From positions 4,278,001 to 4,342,000 of the forward strand of contig NZ_CP109130.1 of the NCBI RefSeq assembly GCF_035917975.1: 64,000 nucleotides of DNA. Direction: 5' to 3'. The stretch's first letter is position 1. Each line of letters starts with the position of its first letter. The notes below the pieces were generated by a model. The model ran no database searches. It worked only from the letters and a program-made list of their open reading frames with translations, and was not told where the DNA came from. This stretch comes from Streptosporangium sp. NBC_01756. GTDB taxonomy: Bacteria; Actinomycetota; Actinomycetes; Streptosporangiales; Streptosporangiaceae. The position numbers and the translations under genes were made by a program. Shown here piece after piece: positions 25,777 through 35,321 of the stretch.

Positions 25777-26159
25777 CCCCTCCGTGTAATCCACAGGACT
25801 TTGACGGTTCCTCGCCGAAAGCAGGACGCCGCGAGATTCGCGGAGAGCATCCTCAGGTGGTCGCCGGCGGATCCACCAAGGCGACTGCCGGGCTGGTGAC
25901 GGGCCATCAAGGGTGGTGAACGGCGGTCAGTCACGGTCACTCGCGGAGAGCCGTCCACCCGGCTCGCGGCCCGTACGGCCCAAGTACGGACCGATGTGCA
26001 AGCAGGAAGTCAGCAGTCCGACGTCAACCTCGTGAGAGCCAAGGGCGGGCCCAATCGTGTCTTCTCCCAGACGGCTGTCAGATCGCCCTGCCGGGCAGAG
26101 CGTTCACCCCGGGGCAGGCTCGGCCTTTTCTCCCGTCGGCCTCGGATAGCGTCGATGCC
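25777..26159. other. Intergenic region with decayed tRNA-Ala-like fragment
   Basis: About 380 bp without a supported gene. Around 25998-26022, GCAAGCAGGAAGTCAGCAGT followed by CCGA matches 21 of 24 positions of the tRNA-Ala anticodon/T-arm region and then diverges. This suggests an old attachment-site scar. Confidence 0.45.
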
Positions 26160-27011
26160 ATGCGGCTTCACGTGGGATGCGCGATGTGGACTCACACGCC
26201 ATGGCAGGGACGGTTCCTGCCGCATCCGCTCCCTCCCGGGGAGCGCCTGCGGGCCTACGGGACCTGGTGCAACGCGGTGGAGGGCAACACGACGTTCTAC
26301 GCGACACCGGCGAGGAGCACAGTGGAGTCGTGGGCGTCGCAGACCGCCCCCGATTTCCGCTTCGTGGTCAAGCTGCCCAAGTCGATCACACACGGGCACC
26401 GTCTCACCGGCATCGACGAGGAGCTTCGATCGTTCCTGGAGGCGATCGAACCACTCGGGCCGCGAGCCCACGCCCTCTGGATCCAACTGCCGGGATCATT
26501 CGCCCCGGCCGACCTCGGCACCCTGGCGGGCTTTCTTCGCCGGCTTCCCCGCTCGCACAGATACGCCGTCGAAGTCCGCCACCGCGCGTTCTTCGAGGAC
26601 GCGCGATCTGCGGGGCTTCTCGAAAGGGTTCTCGCCGGGGTCGATGCCGAGTGGGTCCCGTTCGACACCACCGTCCTCTTCCAGAGCCCGCCAACCAGCG
26701 ACGCCGAGCGAGACGCGTGGACGAAGAAACCGCGCGTACCGCGCCGGTCATCGGCTCTCACCGACCGTCCGATCATTCGCTACCTCGGCCGGGACGCCAC
26801 GGCGCGCACGGTCGAGGGCTGGCAGTACTGGATCGGCGTGGTCACCGAATGGCTGCGCGAAGGCCGCTCGCCGACCGTGTTCATCCACACCCCCGACAAC
26901 GCCGACGCGTTGATGCTCGCCCGTCGTTTTCACGACGACGTGCGGGCCCGGCTGCCCGGGATCGAGCCGCTGCCCGAGCCCATGCCGACCGAGCCGCTGA
27001 CCCTCTTCTGA
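26160..27011 (+). CDS. DUF72 (YecE-like) protein
   Basis: A 283-residue protein of the DUF72 family, which has a TIM-barrel-like fold and unknown function. Characteristic segments are VGCAMWTH at the start, YGTWCNAVEGNTTFYATP, FVVKLPKSITH, VEVRHRAFF and the near-C-terminal TVFIHTPDNADALMLARRF. The ATG at 26160 gives the usual length. There is no signal peptide. Confidence 0.92.
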   Translation: MRLHVGCAMWTHTPWQGRFLPHPLPPGERLRAYGTWCNAVEGNTTFYATPARSTVESWASQTAPDFRFVVKLPKSITHGHRLTGIDEELRSFLEAIEPLGPRAHALWIQLPGSFAPADLGTLAGFLRRLPRSHRYAVEVRHRAFFEDARSAGLLERVLAGVDAEWVPFDTTVLFQSPPTSDAERDAWTKKPRVPRRSSALTDRPIIRYLGRDATARTVEGWQYWIGVVTEWLREGRSPTVFIHTPDNADALMLARRFHDDVRARLPGIEPLPEPMPTEPLTLF

Positions 27012-27271
27012 CTGCCGAACCTCCCGCCGGGCGTCGGCGGCGAACCCGTCCAGGGAGGTGCCGGCCCCGTCCAGGGAGGTGCCGGCCCCGGCGGCGGAAC
27101 ACCGTCGAGGTCAGGCCGGTCGTCCCGGCTGCCCGGCCCGGTCGGCAGACGGGATGTCAGGAGTTCGAACCGCCACCGCTCCGTCCGTTGCCCTCGGCTG
27201 GTGTGGGCCTGCTGTCGTACCATCACAGTGCACACGATCCCAAGCCCACGAGCCATCAGGGGCCCACGACG
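27012..27271. other. Intergenic region with tRNA-Ala-like fragment and short repeat
   Basis: It holds two copies of a 21-bp CCCGTCCAGGGAGGTGCCGGC unit (about 27045-27086). It also holds a tRNA-Ala 3' fragment at about 27144-27181: GGATGTCAGGAGTTCGAA is exact, and overall 30 of 38 aligned positions match. This may be the outermost scar of the tRNA-Ala integration hotspot. Confidence 0.55.
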
Positions 27272-28510
27272 ATGAGAGCCCGGACGACCTCGAAAGCGGG
27301 CCCGTCCAATGAAGAGATCCGCAGGCGGAATCTCGGCACCCTGCTCCGGCATGTGCATCTGGGAGGACCCGCCTCCCGTACGGCGCTGGCCGACAGGATG
27401 GGCCTGAACCGCAGCACGATCATGGCGCTGACCACGGAGCTCGCCTCGGCGGGTCTGATCCGTGAGGAGCTTCCCGGTGAAACCGGCAGGGCGGGCCGTC
27501 CTTCGTTGGTGGTCAGGCCGGAGTCCCATCGGGTGTACGTGTTGGCCTTCGATGTCGCCGTGGACCGGCTGCTGGCCGCCCGGGTGGAACTGGGAGGCAT
27601 GATCCTGGCTCGTAGGGAGGCTGTCCGGCGGCGTAAGTACCCGGACCTCGACGACGTGGTCGGGACACTCGCCGAGTTCGCCCGGCAACTGATCCGGGAC
27701 GCGCCCCGGGACGCGGTGTGCGTCGGGGTCGGCGCTTCCTTCTGCGGGATGATCCGGCCCGCTGATGGGATGGTGCGTTTCGGGCCGAACACGGGCTGGA
27801 TGGACCAGGCGTTCGGTGCTGAGTTCGGCCGTCGGTTGGGGCTCGGGCTGCCGGTACAGGTGGGCAACGAGGCCCACCTGGGCGCGATGGCCGAGCACGA
27901 ACGCGGTGTGGGTATCGGTTATCAAAACCTGATCTACCTGCACGGTGACGTCGGGGTGGGCGGCGGGATCATCGTGGACGGCAAACTGCTGGACGGCAAC
28001 GACGGTTATGGCGCCGAGGCCGGGCACATGGTGGTGAACCCCTACGACGGGCGGCTCTGCGGATGCGGTTCGCGTGGCTGCCTGGAGGCGGAGGTCGGTG
28101 AGCAGGCATTGTTCGCCGCTGCCAACCGATCCGCCGAACTGGTCGGCCACGACGGGGTACGCGCCGTGGTGGACGCGGCCGAACATGGCGACACCGCGGC
28201 CCGGGAGGCGCTGCACCGAATCGGCGATTGGCTCGGGATCGGCGTCGCGAATCTGATCAATGTCTTCAATCCCGGCCTGGTGATCTTCGGTGGGATGTTG
28301 CGCGAGGTCTACCGGGGTTCGGCGGTTCAGGTCCGCAACCGGATCATGGCCAATGTGCTGCCGGTCTCCCGGGAGAGAGTGCAACTGCGAACCGCAGCGC
28401 TGGGAGACGACACCACTTTGGTCGGTGCGGCCGAACTCGCTTTCTCCGATCTGCTCACCGACCCACTGGAAGCGCTCGGCCGCCGGACCCGTATCACCAG
28501 CTCAACCTAG
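27272..28510 (+). CDS. ROK-family transcriptional repressor
   Basis: A 412-residue ROK protein. The N-terminal winged HTH (SRTALADRMGLNRSTIMALTTELASAGLI) is followed by a ROK sugar-kinase-like domain. The zinc site and signature are present: GAEAGHMVVNP, then LCGCGSRGCLEAEV. A nucleotide-binding-type GDVGVGGGIIVDG is also seen. Such proteins usually repress sugar-use operons, but no sugar transport gene is adjacent. The ATG at 27272 was chosen as the first Met of the HTH region. Confidence 0.9.
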   Translation: MRARTTSKAGPSNEEIRRRNLGTLLRHVHLGGPASRTALADRMGLNRSTIMALTTELASAGLIREELPGETGRAGRPSLVVRPESHRVYVLAFDVAVDRLLAARVELGGMILARREAVRRRKYPDLDDVVGTLAEFARQLIRDAPRDAVCVGVGASFCGMIRPADGMVRFGPNTGWMDQAFGAEFGRRLGLGLPVQVGNEAHLGAMAEHERGVGIGYQNLIYLHGDVGVGGGIIVDGKLLDGNDGYGAEAGHMVVNPYDGRLCGCGSRGCLEAEVGEQALFAAANRSAELVGHDGVRAVVDAAEHGDTAAREALHRIGDWLGIGVANLINVFNPGLVIFGGMLREVYRGSAVQVRNRIMANVLPVSRERVQLRTAALGDDTTLVGAAELAFSDLLTDPLEALGRRTRITSST

Positions 28511-28761
28511 ACCGCGACGGCACTCCGGTAGCACCTGGGCGAGCGTCGGCGAGCTGTCGCGCCTCCCCTCGACGCCGTCGCCGTACGCGAGGTACCGAAT
28601 GATCTGATGGCACGGGAAGGCGACTTCCTCCCCGTGTCATCGCATCCCCACCCGCCCGGTACGGCTCATGGCCGGGTCGCGCACTCCGGGTCACGGCCGG
28701 GGCGGTGCAGATAGCGATGAATGAGATATCCGTCCGCTTTCGGGGCCCTAGGCTGTGCGCT

Positions 28762-30327
28762 GTGACCCCTGGGCGGATGGTGATCGACAACCGTTTCGAG
28801 CTGATGGAGCGGCTGGGGAGTGGTGGCATGGGCACGGTGTGGCGTGCCCATGATCTTGCCCTGCACCGTGACGTGGCGCTGAAGGAGGTCCGCCCGTCAG
28901 GCCCGATGGAGGAAGATCCCGGCAGGGCGCGGATGCTGCGCGAGCGGGTGCTGCGCGAGGCGCGCGCGCTGGCCCGGCTCGACCATCCCAACGTGGTGAC
29001 CATCCACCACATCGTGGACGCGACCGAGATGGCGCACCCATGGATCGTCATGGAACTGGTGCGCGGTCGCTCTCTACAGGACCGCCTCGCGCAGGGGCCG
29101 CTGGCACCGGCGGAGGCGGCGCGCCTGGGGCGCGGGATTCTGGCCGCGCTGCACACCGCTCATATGGCGGGCATCTGTCATCGCGATGTGAAGCCCGCGA
29201 ACGTGCTGTTGCGCGCCGACGGCAGCCCGGTGCTCACCGATTTCGGCATCGCGGCGCTGCATGACGCGCCCGGTCTCACCGCCAACGGCGATCTGGTCGG
29301 CTCGCCCGAGTACATCGCGCCGGAGCGGCTGCGTGGCCAGGAGGGCAATCCCGCCTCGGACCTGTGGTCCCTGGGCATGCTGCTGTACGTGGCGGTGGAG
29401 GGCAGCCATCCCATGCGCCGCCCCACCGTCATGGCCACGCTCGCGGCCGTACTGAACGGTCAGGTCCCGCCGCCGCGCCGGGCCGGGCCGCTGGCGAACG
29501 TCCTGAGCGCTCTGCTGACACAGGATCCAGCCGCCCGCCCATCGGCGGCAGAGCTTGACCGGATGTTAAGCCAGGCGGCCGGCCAGACCCCGGACACGCA
29601 ACCCCCGTTCCCGCTTCCGGTGCCGCGCCGCGGCTCCCGTCGGCTCCGCGCGGTGACGATCGCCGGGGCTGTCACGCTCAGCGTGGTCCTCACCACTCTG
29701 GTCCTCCTCCCCAACCTTCGCAACGACCCTGAAGGCCAGGTGACCCCCGAGGTCTCGCACTCCTCCGGCGGCCTCGCGATCGACTCCGTCACCCCCGGCG
29801 TGGAGCCGACCACGAAGAACAGCACGGAGCCGACCGCGGAGAACAGCGCGGAGCCGACCGCGGAGCACACCGGGTCCGGAACGCTGCTGACGCCCAGCCG
29901 GATCATGGAAGTGATCAAAGCGATGGAGACGGCGGCGGGCAGCACCAAGTTCACCCGTTTCACGGTGTACGACGAGCACGCGAGCGCGGATGCCCTCGTC
30001 CCCGGCAGGAAGGATGTCTACGACACCTTCACCTACCGGGACGGGCAGGTCAGCCGCCGCAACGGAAGCATCCTGATGCCGGGCCAGCGGGAGGTGAGGT
30101 TGAGATCGTTCAACTGGAACGCGCTTCCGGCACTGCGGCGCATAGCGGATCGGAAACTCGGCATCACCGATCCGAGCATGCGTTACGTGATATTGGAGGG
30201 TTCCTGGGTTTTCGCGAACAATCAACCGGTGCTGCTGGTCTATCTCATCGACGACCACATGGCCACCGGCTATCTGGCGGCGAACCTCCAGGGCAAGGTG
30301 CTGACGATGATGCCATGGGGTAACTGA
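28762..30327 (+). CDS. Membrane Ser/Thr protein kinase (Hanks type)
   Basis: About 521 residues. The start is GTG 28762 (CTGTGACC context, possibly leaderless); ATG 28777 is the alternative. The kinase domain has a GSGGMGTVW glycine loop, the VALKEV lysine, HRDVKPANVL catalytic loop, DFGIA and a SPEYIAPE activation region. A single transmembrane helix (AVTIAGAVTLSVVLTTLVLL) precedes an extracellular part with repeated E-P-T-x-x-N-S units and a ~130-residue sensor-like C-terminus of unknown fold. There are no PASTA repeats, unlike PknB below. Confidence 0.9.
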   Translation: MTPGRMVIDNRFELMERLGSGGMGTVWRAHDLALHRDVALKEVRPSGPMEEDPGRARMLRERVLREARALARLDHPNVVTIHHIVDATEMAHPWIVMELVRGRSLQDRLAQGPLAPAEAARLGRGILAALHTAHMAGICHRDVKPANVLLRADGSPVLTDFGIAALHDAPGLTANGDLVGSPEYIAPERLRGQEGNPASDLWSLGMLLYVAVEGSHPMRRPTVMATLAAVLNGQVPPPRRAGPLANVLSALLTQDPAARPSAAELDRMLSQAAGQTPDTQPPFPLPVPRRGSRRLRAVTIAGAVTLSVVLTTLVLLPNLRNDPEGQVTPEVSHSSGGLAIDSVTPGVEPTTKNSTEPTAENSAEPTAEHTGSGTLLTPSRIMEVIKAMETAAGSTKFTRFTVYDEHASADALVPGRKDVYDTFTYRDGQVSRRNGSILMPGQREVRLRSFNWNALPALRRIADRKLGITDPSMRYVILEGSWVFANNQPVLLVYLIDDHMATGYLAANLQGKVLTMMPWGN

Positions 30328-30412
30328 ACGGAAGACGTCCGGTCCGCCGCCTGCGGCACCGGCGAGGCGAGCCGGCTCACCCGGATCGTGCCGGTCGAAA
30401 CGGCCGATGCGA

Positions 30413-30919
30413 TCAGGCCCCGACGGTCCCGTCGATCCCCTCGCGTAGGAAGTCGGCGTGCCCGTTGTGCCGGGCGTACTCGTGAATCAGGTGCATCATC
30501 ACCATGCGCAGCGACACGTCCGCACCCCACCTGGGCTGGTAGCCGGTCACGTCGAGCGACTCGGCCGCCTCCTCGATCCGGCGGGAGTGCCCGACCTCCG
30601 CCTGCCAGGCGTCGAACGCCTCCGTCCGGGTGGTCGCACCCGCGTCGTACGCCACCTGGTAGTCGCCCTCGTCCGACCACACGAGCGGGATGTCCTCCCC
30701 GTTGATCACCCGGCGGAACCAGGTGCGCTCCACCTCGGCCATGTGCCGTACCAGGCCGAGCAGTGAGAGCGTCGAGGGTGGCATCGACCGGCGGCGCAGG
30801 TCCTCGTCGGAGAGGTCGTCGCACTTCATGGCGAGCGTCGCACGGTGGTAGTCGAGGTAGGTGCGCAGCATCTCGCGCTCGCCTGCGGTCGGGGACGGGC
30901 CGACCCGTTCGGTGGTCAC
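30413..30919 (-). CDS. DinB/DUF664 family protein
   Basis: A 168-residue four-helix-bundle protein. The GTG at 30919 was chosen because it follows AAGGAC and gives the usual family length; the frame is open upstream to 30994. The metal-ligand histidines typical of DinB are present: LVRHMAEVERTWF and MMHLIHEYARHNGHADFL. DinB/DUF664 members include thiol-dependent S-transferases; the substrate is unknown. Confidence 0.88.
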   Translation of the reverse strand: MTTERVGPSPTAGEREMLRTYLDYHRATLAMKCDDLSDEDLRRRSMPPSTLSLLGLVRHMAEVERTWFRRVINGEDIPLVWSDEGDYQVAYDAGATTRTEAFDAWQAEVGHSRRIEEAAESLDVTGYQPRWGADVSLRMVMMHLIHEYARHNGHADFLREGIDGTVGA

Positions 30920-31201
30920 CGCTTGGTCCTTTCCCTGGCGGCGAGGGAGCTCCGGCCTCAGCCTCACCGCAGTGAGCTCCATCGCGGTGGTCATGTCGTG
31001 CGGGTGGTCTCGTGGCCTGCGAACCGCGTTAGCCGAGACTACTGCGCCGGTGGCGCGCGGTGCGTCGGCCCCCGACGCACCGGCGATCGCGGTACGGGGG
31101 CGCCGGCTCCGCCGGAGGTCCCCGCGGATCGGGTGCCGGGCACGACACGGCGGACGCTCACCGGTGACTCATCCTTCGGGGGGCATGCCCGTTGCCGCGG
31201 T

Positions 31202-31870
31202 CTACCCCGGTCCGCCGGGGACCGCGAGGCCGGTCTCATAGGCGGCGATCACCGCCTGGACCCGGTCGCGCAGACCCAATTTGGTGAGCACGTTGCTGAC
31301 ATGCGTCTTGACGGTGTGCTCGCTGACCACCATGGTCTCGGCGATCTCCGCGTTGGACAGCCCGCGCGCGATCATCTGGAGCGTCTCCTGCTCACGGGCC
31401 GTGAGCGCGGCGAGCCGCGTGGCCGGGAGGGTGACCGGACGGACCGCGGCTCTGGAGGTGAACTCGGCGATCAGCTTCCTGGTGATGGAGGGCGCGAGCA
31501 ACGACTCCCCGGCGGCGACCACCCGCACCCCGTGCACGAGGTCGGCGCGGCGGACGTCCTTGAGCAGGAATCCGCTCGCACCCGCCCGCAGCGCGTCGTA
31601 GACGTAGTCGTCCAGATCGAAGGTGGTCAGCATGAGCACCCGGCAGTCGCTCTCGGCGCACACGATCCCGGCCGCCTCGATGCCGTCCATCGTGGGCATC
31701 CGGATGTCGAGAAGGAGCACGTCCGGCTGGTGCTCGCGGACCGCCGCGACTGCTTCGGCACCGTCGCCGGCCTCGGCGACGACGTCGATGTCGGGCTGGG
31801 CGTCGAGGATCATGCTGAACCCGGCGCGCACCAGCTCCTGGTCGTCGGCCACCACGACTCTCACGGTCAT
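31202..31870 (-). CDS. NarL/LuxR-type response regulator
   Basis: A 222-residue two-domain regulator. The receiver domain has the acidic pocket DD (9-10) and phospho-acceptor Asp55 (LLLDIRMP). The C-terminal LuxR HTH runs from LTAREQETLQMIARGLSNAEIAE to VKTHVSNVLTKLGLRDR. It is the last gene of a three-gene operon with the sensor kinase and a membrane protein. Confidence 0.95.
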   Translation of the reverse strand: MTVRVVVADDQELVRAGFSMILDAQPDIDVVAEAGDGAEAVAAVREHQPDVLLLDIRMPTMDGIEAAGIVCAESDCRVLMLTTFDLDDYVYDALRAGASGFLLKDVRRADLVHGVRVVAAGESLLAPSITRKLIAEFTSRAAVRPVTLPATRLAALTAREQETLQMIARGLSNAEIAETMVVSEHTVKTHVSNVLTKLGLRDRVQAVIAAYETGLAVPGGPG

Positions 31871-31959
31871 GCCGTCACACTCCGTCTCACGACTTTCACG
31901 GTCATGCCGTCACACTCCGTCTCTCGCGGCCCGGTCGCCGTCGTCCGCGCATCTCGTGG

Positions 31960-33162
31960 TCATGCCGTCACCGCCAGCGGCAGCCGTACGACCACCTGGA
32001 AGCCCGGTGCGTCCTGGCGGGGGCCCGCGGTGGCGGAGCCGCCGCAGGCGGCGGCGCGCTTGTGGATGCCGACCAGGCCGTTTCCGCCGGAGGGGAGGGA
32101 TGACCCGGAGCCGCGTCCGTCGTCGGTGATGCTGATCATGAGCGTGTCGTCCTGCCAGCGGAGTCGGATGTCGGCGCGGGTGGCGCCCGCGTGCTTGACG
32201 ATGTTGGTGAGGGCTTCCTGGGTCACCCGGTAGGCGGCGACCTCGGTGTCGGGGAGCAGTTGCCGCGGCTCGCCCGAGACGGAGTAGGCCACGCGCAGCC
32301 CGGTGCCGGAGACCTGCTCGGCCAACGTGGCCAGGTCGCCGACGGTCGGCTGCGGAGCGCGCGGACCGGTCTCCTCCTTGAGCACGTTCAGCGTACGGCG
32401 GAGCTGGACCATGGCGTCGCGTCCGGCCGAGGCGATCGCGTCGAAGGCCGCCTCGGCACGGGCCGGGTCGCTCCTGACCACGACGGGGCCGGCCTCGGCC
32501 TGCACGACCATGAGGCTGACCGCGTGCGCGAGGATGTCGTGCATGTCGCGGGCGATCCGGGCCCGCTCGCGTTCGGCGGCCCGTTCGGCCTCGACCTGGC
32601 GTTCGTGCTCCAGCCGGGCGGCCCGCTCCTCCAGGGCGGTGGCGTACGCGCGGGAGGCGGCGGAGGCGCGGCCGACCGCGTACGCCGCGACGAACAGCAC
32701 GACGCCGCGCAGCGCGGTCTCCGAGGAGCCGACCAGGAGCAGTCCGCCACCGGTCGCGAAGACGATCATGATCACACGAGGCCAGTGGGCGGACTGGGCG
32801 GCGACCGTGTAGGTCGCGATGAGCCCGCCGTACCAGATCGGCTGGGCGGCCACCCCGTCCACGAGGTCGTAGAGGGAGGTCGCGAGGAGGGTGGCCAGCA
32901 TCATGGCCACCGGCGCCCGCCGCCGCCACACCAGGGGTACGGCGGAGGCGATCACGACCACGTATCCCCACCAGTGCCACGGTCCGCCGTGGGGGTTCTC
33001 CCGGGAGAAGAACGGCCACAGCTGCACGACCATCACGAGCACGGCGAGCGCCGTGTCCAGCCACAGGGGCGGAAGGGACCGCAACCGGTCACGGACGGGG
33101 ATGAGGAACGGCAAGGCGGCCACGGGGTCCAATCTTGCCGCCTCGTTCCGGTTTTCGGACAT
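31960..33162 (-). CDS. Sensor histidine kinase (NarL-type partner)
   Basis: A 400-residue membrane kinase starting at ATG 33162. Several N-terminal transmembrane segments (about 35-175) precede a HisKA_3 dimerisation domain with ARDMHDILAHAVSLM (phospho-acceptor His). A C-terminal HATPase follows (VTQEALTNIVKHA, then DDGRGSG and GGNGLVGI). It pairs with the adjacent response regulator. The signal is unknown. Confidence 0.93.
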   Translation of the reverse strand: MSENRNEAARLDPVAALPFLIPVRDRLRSLPPLWLDTALAVLVMVVQLWPFFSRENPHGGPWHWWGYVVVIASAVPLVWRRRAPVAMMLATLLATSLYDLVDGVAAQPIWYGGLIATYTVAAQSAHWPRVIMIVFATGGGLLLVGSSETALRGVVLFVAAYAVGRASAASRAYATALEERAARLEHERQVEAERAAERERARIARDMHDILAHAVSLMVVQAEAGPVVVRSDPARAEAAFDAIASAGRDAMVQLRRTLNVLKEETGPRAPQPTVGDLATLAEQVSGTGLRVAYSVSGEPRQLLPDTEVAAYRVTQEALTNIVKHAGATRADIRLRWQDDTLMISITDDGRGSGSSLPSGGNGLVGIHKRAAACGGSATAGPRQDAPGFQVVVRLPLAVTA

Positions 33163-33190
33163 CGAGGGCACGGAGGACACGGGTGTCCAG

Positions 33191-33775
33191 CTACGCGAGG
33201 GCGTGCGCGGGCCTGGCGGTACGGGCGACCTGACCGGCGAGCGGGACGAAGGACACAAGCAGGCAGACGGCGCCGAGCGGGATGAAGTCCTTGTTGAGGA
33301 ACGGGAGGAGAAGGTCGAGCAGGACCAGGAACGGCGTCCAGACCTTGACCCGGCCGGCGGCGGCGAGCTGGACGACGAGCGCGAGCTGGGCGAGGTAGAA
33401 GAGGAACGGGCCGCCGTCGTAGACCAGGAAGGGGACCCCGGGGACGGACTTGATCTGGTCGAAGTAGACGCTCATCCCGGCGTGGTCGGCGGACATGAAG
33501 CCGACCGCGATGTCGATGGCGAACTGCGTGCCGACCGCCAGGATGCCGAGGATCCCGACCGATGTGCTCACGGTGGAGAGGGTGTTCCGTCCCGCCAGCC
33601 GGCGCATCTGCAGGAAGACGGGGACGAAGAAGGCGAGCGCCGCGATGAAGGCGAGATGGCCGGAGGTCCAGGCGAGGCCGGGCCCTCGGCTGCCGTCCAG
33701 CCCGTCGAAGATCCGGATCACTCCGTAGGTCAGGACGAGTAGGGGGGCTGCGACGAATGGGATGCGGGGGTTCAT
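33191..33775 (-). CDS. Six-helix integral membrane protein of two-component operon
   Basis: A 194-residue polytopic membrane protein with about six hydrophobic segments. It starts MNPRIPFVAAPLLVLTYGVI. I do not recognise a named family with certainty. It is first in the operon with the kinase and regulator (28-bp gap), suggesting it senses, or is controlled by, the same signal. Confidence 0.75.
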   Translation of the reverse strand: MNPRIPFVAAPLLVLTYGVIRIFDGLDGSRGPGLAWTSGHLAFIAALAFFVPVFLQMRRLAGRNTLSTVSTSVGILGILAVGTQFAIDIAVGFMSADHAGMSVYFDQIKSVPGVPFLVYDGGPFLFYLAQLALVVQLAAAGRVKVWTPFLVLLDLLLPFLNKDFIPLGAVCLLVSFVPLAGQVARTARPAHALA

Positions 33776-34051
33776 CAGGGGGCTCCTCAGTGGCGTGCTT
33801 GTGCCTCAATCCTGGTTTTCCGCGGCCGGGAAGTAATCGCCGGGAAGAGCGATCTCCGCACTCCCTCCCGCGAGGGAGCGTGCCTCCCCCGTACCGGCGA
33901 TCTCGCGGGACCCCGGGCGTCGGGTTGCGGTTTTCCCCAGCCTTCCTCCGGTGGTCTCTCCCCGGGAAGTCAGCGGTCGTCCCCATGGCCGGAGGACACC
34001 GCCGCTCCGTAGCGTTCCGGCATGATCAGAACGTTTTCCAGAAAGCCGGCT

Positions 34052-34231
34052 GTGGCGTCGCCGTGCGGCAGGAGCCTGTGGGGCCACAGCGGCGAACTGC
34101 TCGGCTACATGACCTTCGCGTTCCGCTCCGACGACGGGCGCCGGCTCGCCACGTCGGTCAACCCCGGCACCCGCAAACCCTCGCAGCAGGAGATGTTCGC
34201 CATCGCGGGCGCCTTCCACTGCAACGGGTGA
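34052..34231 (+). pseudogene. Serine-hydrolase (beta-lactamase-like) C-terminal fragment
   Basis: A short frame carrying LWGHSGELLGYMTFAFR and a closing helix QQEMFAIAGAFHC. The H-S-G motif and what follows match the C-terminal part of D-alanyl-D-alanine carboxypeptidase/beta-lactamase-like serine hydrolases. The S-x-x-K and Y-x-N parts are missing, so this is a decayed remnant. Confidence 0.65.
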
Positions 34232-34311
34232 CCGCGGAGCCGTACGAGGTCCGCACCCTTGTCCGGCTCCGCGTAGGGAAAACCTCTCGCCATATGGCTA
34301 TATGTCAAAAT

Positions 34312-35286
34312 ATGCTCCCGATCGTGACATTTGACTGGATTCCGCTGGCCAAGAACGACGTGGGCGCGTGGGCCGAACTGCTGGCCGCGGTGGAGGCCAC
34401 CGACCGTATCGGGGAGCACTACAGCGCGGACGACCTCGCCGAGCAGCTCGCCAACCCCCTGCTCGATGTGGCCGAGGGCACCTTGGCCGCCTGGGACGGG
34501 GGCAGGATGGTGGCCGCCGGCCTCACCGCCTGCCGGCCCGCCGCCGATCCGGTTCACCAGATGTCCCTGTGGGGCGCGGTCCATCCGGACTACCGCCGTC
34601 GCGGTCTCGGCGGGCACCTGCTCGACTGGGCGATCCGTACCACCCCGGTGCTGCACGGCCGCCGTTTCCCCGGCAGCCCCCTCGAACTCCACGTCTACCT
34701 GGACGACGGCAACGAGGGCGCGAAGACCATGGTGACCCGGGCGGGCATGGCCCCGGTCCGCTGGTTTCACAGCATGAGCCGTGACCTGGGCACCGACCTG
34801 CCCGCGAGCGACCTGCCCGACGGCCTGGAGATCGTCACCTATCGCGTGGACCTCGCCGACGCCGCCCGGCGGGTGCGCAACGCCTCCTTCACCGACCACT
34901 GGGGCAGCGTCCCGCACACCCCGGAGAGCTGGAAGAGCTTCATCACCGGCGTGCAGGCGTTCCGTCCTGAGGGGTCCTTCGTCGTCCGGGACGGGGCGGG
35001 TGAGAGCGTGGCGGTGCTGCTCACCCACTACTTCGCGGCGGACACCGAGGCCACCGGCGTCCGCGAGGCCTGGATCCAGATCGTCGGAACCCTGCGGGAG
35101 TGGCGGGGCAGGGGTGTGGCCGCCGCGCTGCTCGCGCACGCCCTCGCCGAGTTCCGCGCCCAGGGGTACCAGAAGGCCGGGCTGGGCGTGGACGCCGACA
35201 ACCCGACCGGTGCCCTGGGGGTCTACACCCGCGCCGGATTCGTGGTCGAGCACCGTGCGACCACCTACGCGCTCCCGATCGGCTGA
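34312..35286 (+). CDS. Double GNAT-domain acetyltransferase
   Basis: About 324 residues with two GNAT modules. The first has AVHPDYRRRGLGGHLLDWAI and the second has EWRGRGVAAALLAHALAEFRAQG, each the acetyl-CoA-binding loop. ATG 34312 (MLPIVTFDW) is the chosen start; an upstream ATG at 34294 is in frame. Tandem GNAT proteins of this layout occur in mycothiol synthase and aminoglycoside-acetyltransferase-like families. The substrate is not known. Confidence 0.85.
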   Translation: MLPIVTFDWIPLAKNDVGAWAELLAAVEATDRIGEHYSADDLAEQLANPLLDVAEGTLAAWDGGRMVAAGLTACRPAADPVHQMSLWGAVHPDYRRRGLGGHLLDWAIRTTPVLHGRRFPGSPLELHVYLDDGNEGAKTMVTRAGMAPVRWFHSMSRDLGTDLPASDLPDGLEIVTYRVDLADAARRVRNASFTDHWGSVPHTPESWKSFITGVQAFRPEGSFVVRDGAGESVAVLLTHYFAADTEATGVREAWIQIVGTLREWRGRGVAAALLAHALAEFRAQGYQKAGLGVDADNPTGALGVYTRAGFVVEHRATTYALPIG

Positions 35287-35321
35287 GGCGGATGACGCCC
35301 CGGAGGTCCGGGCATGTGTTT

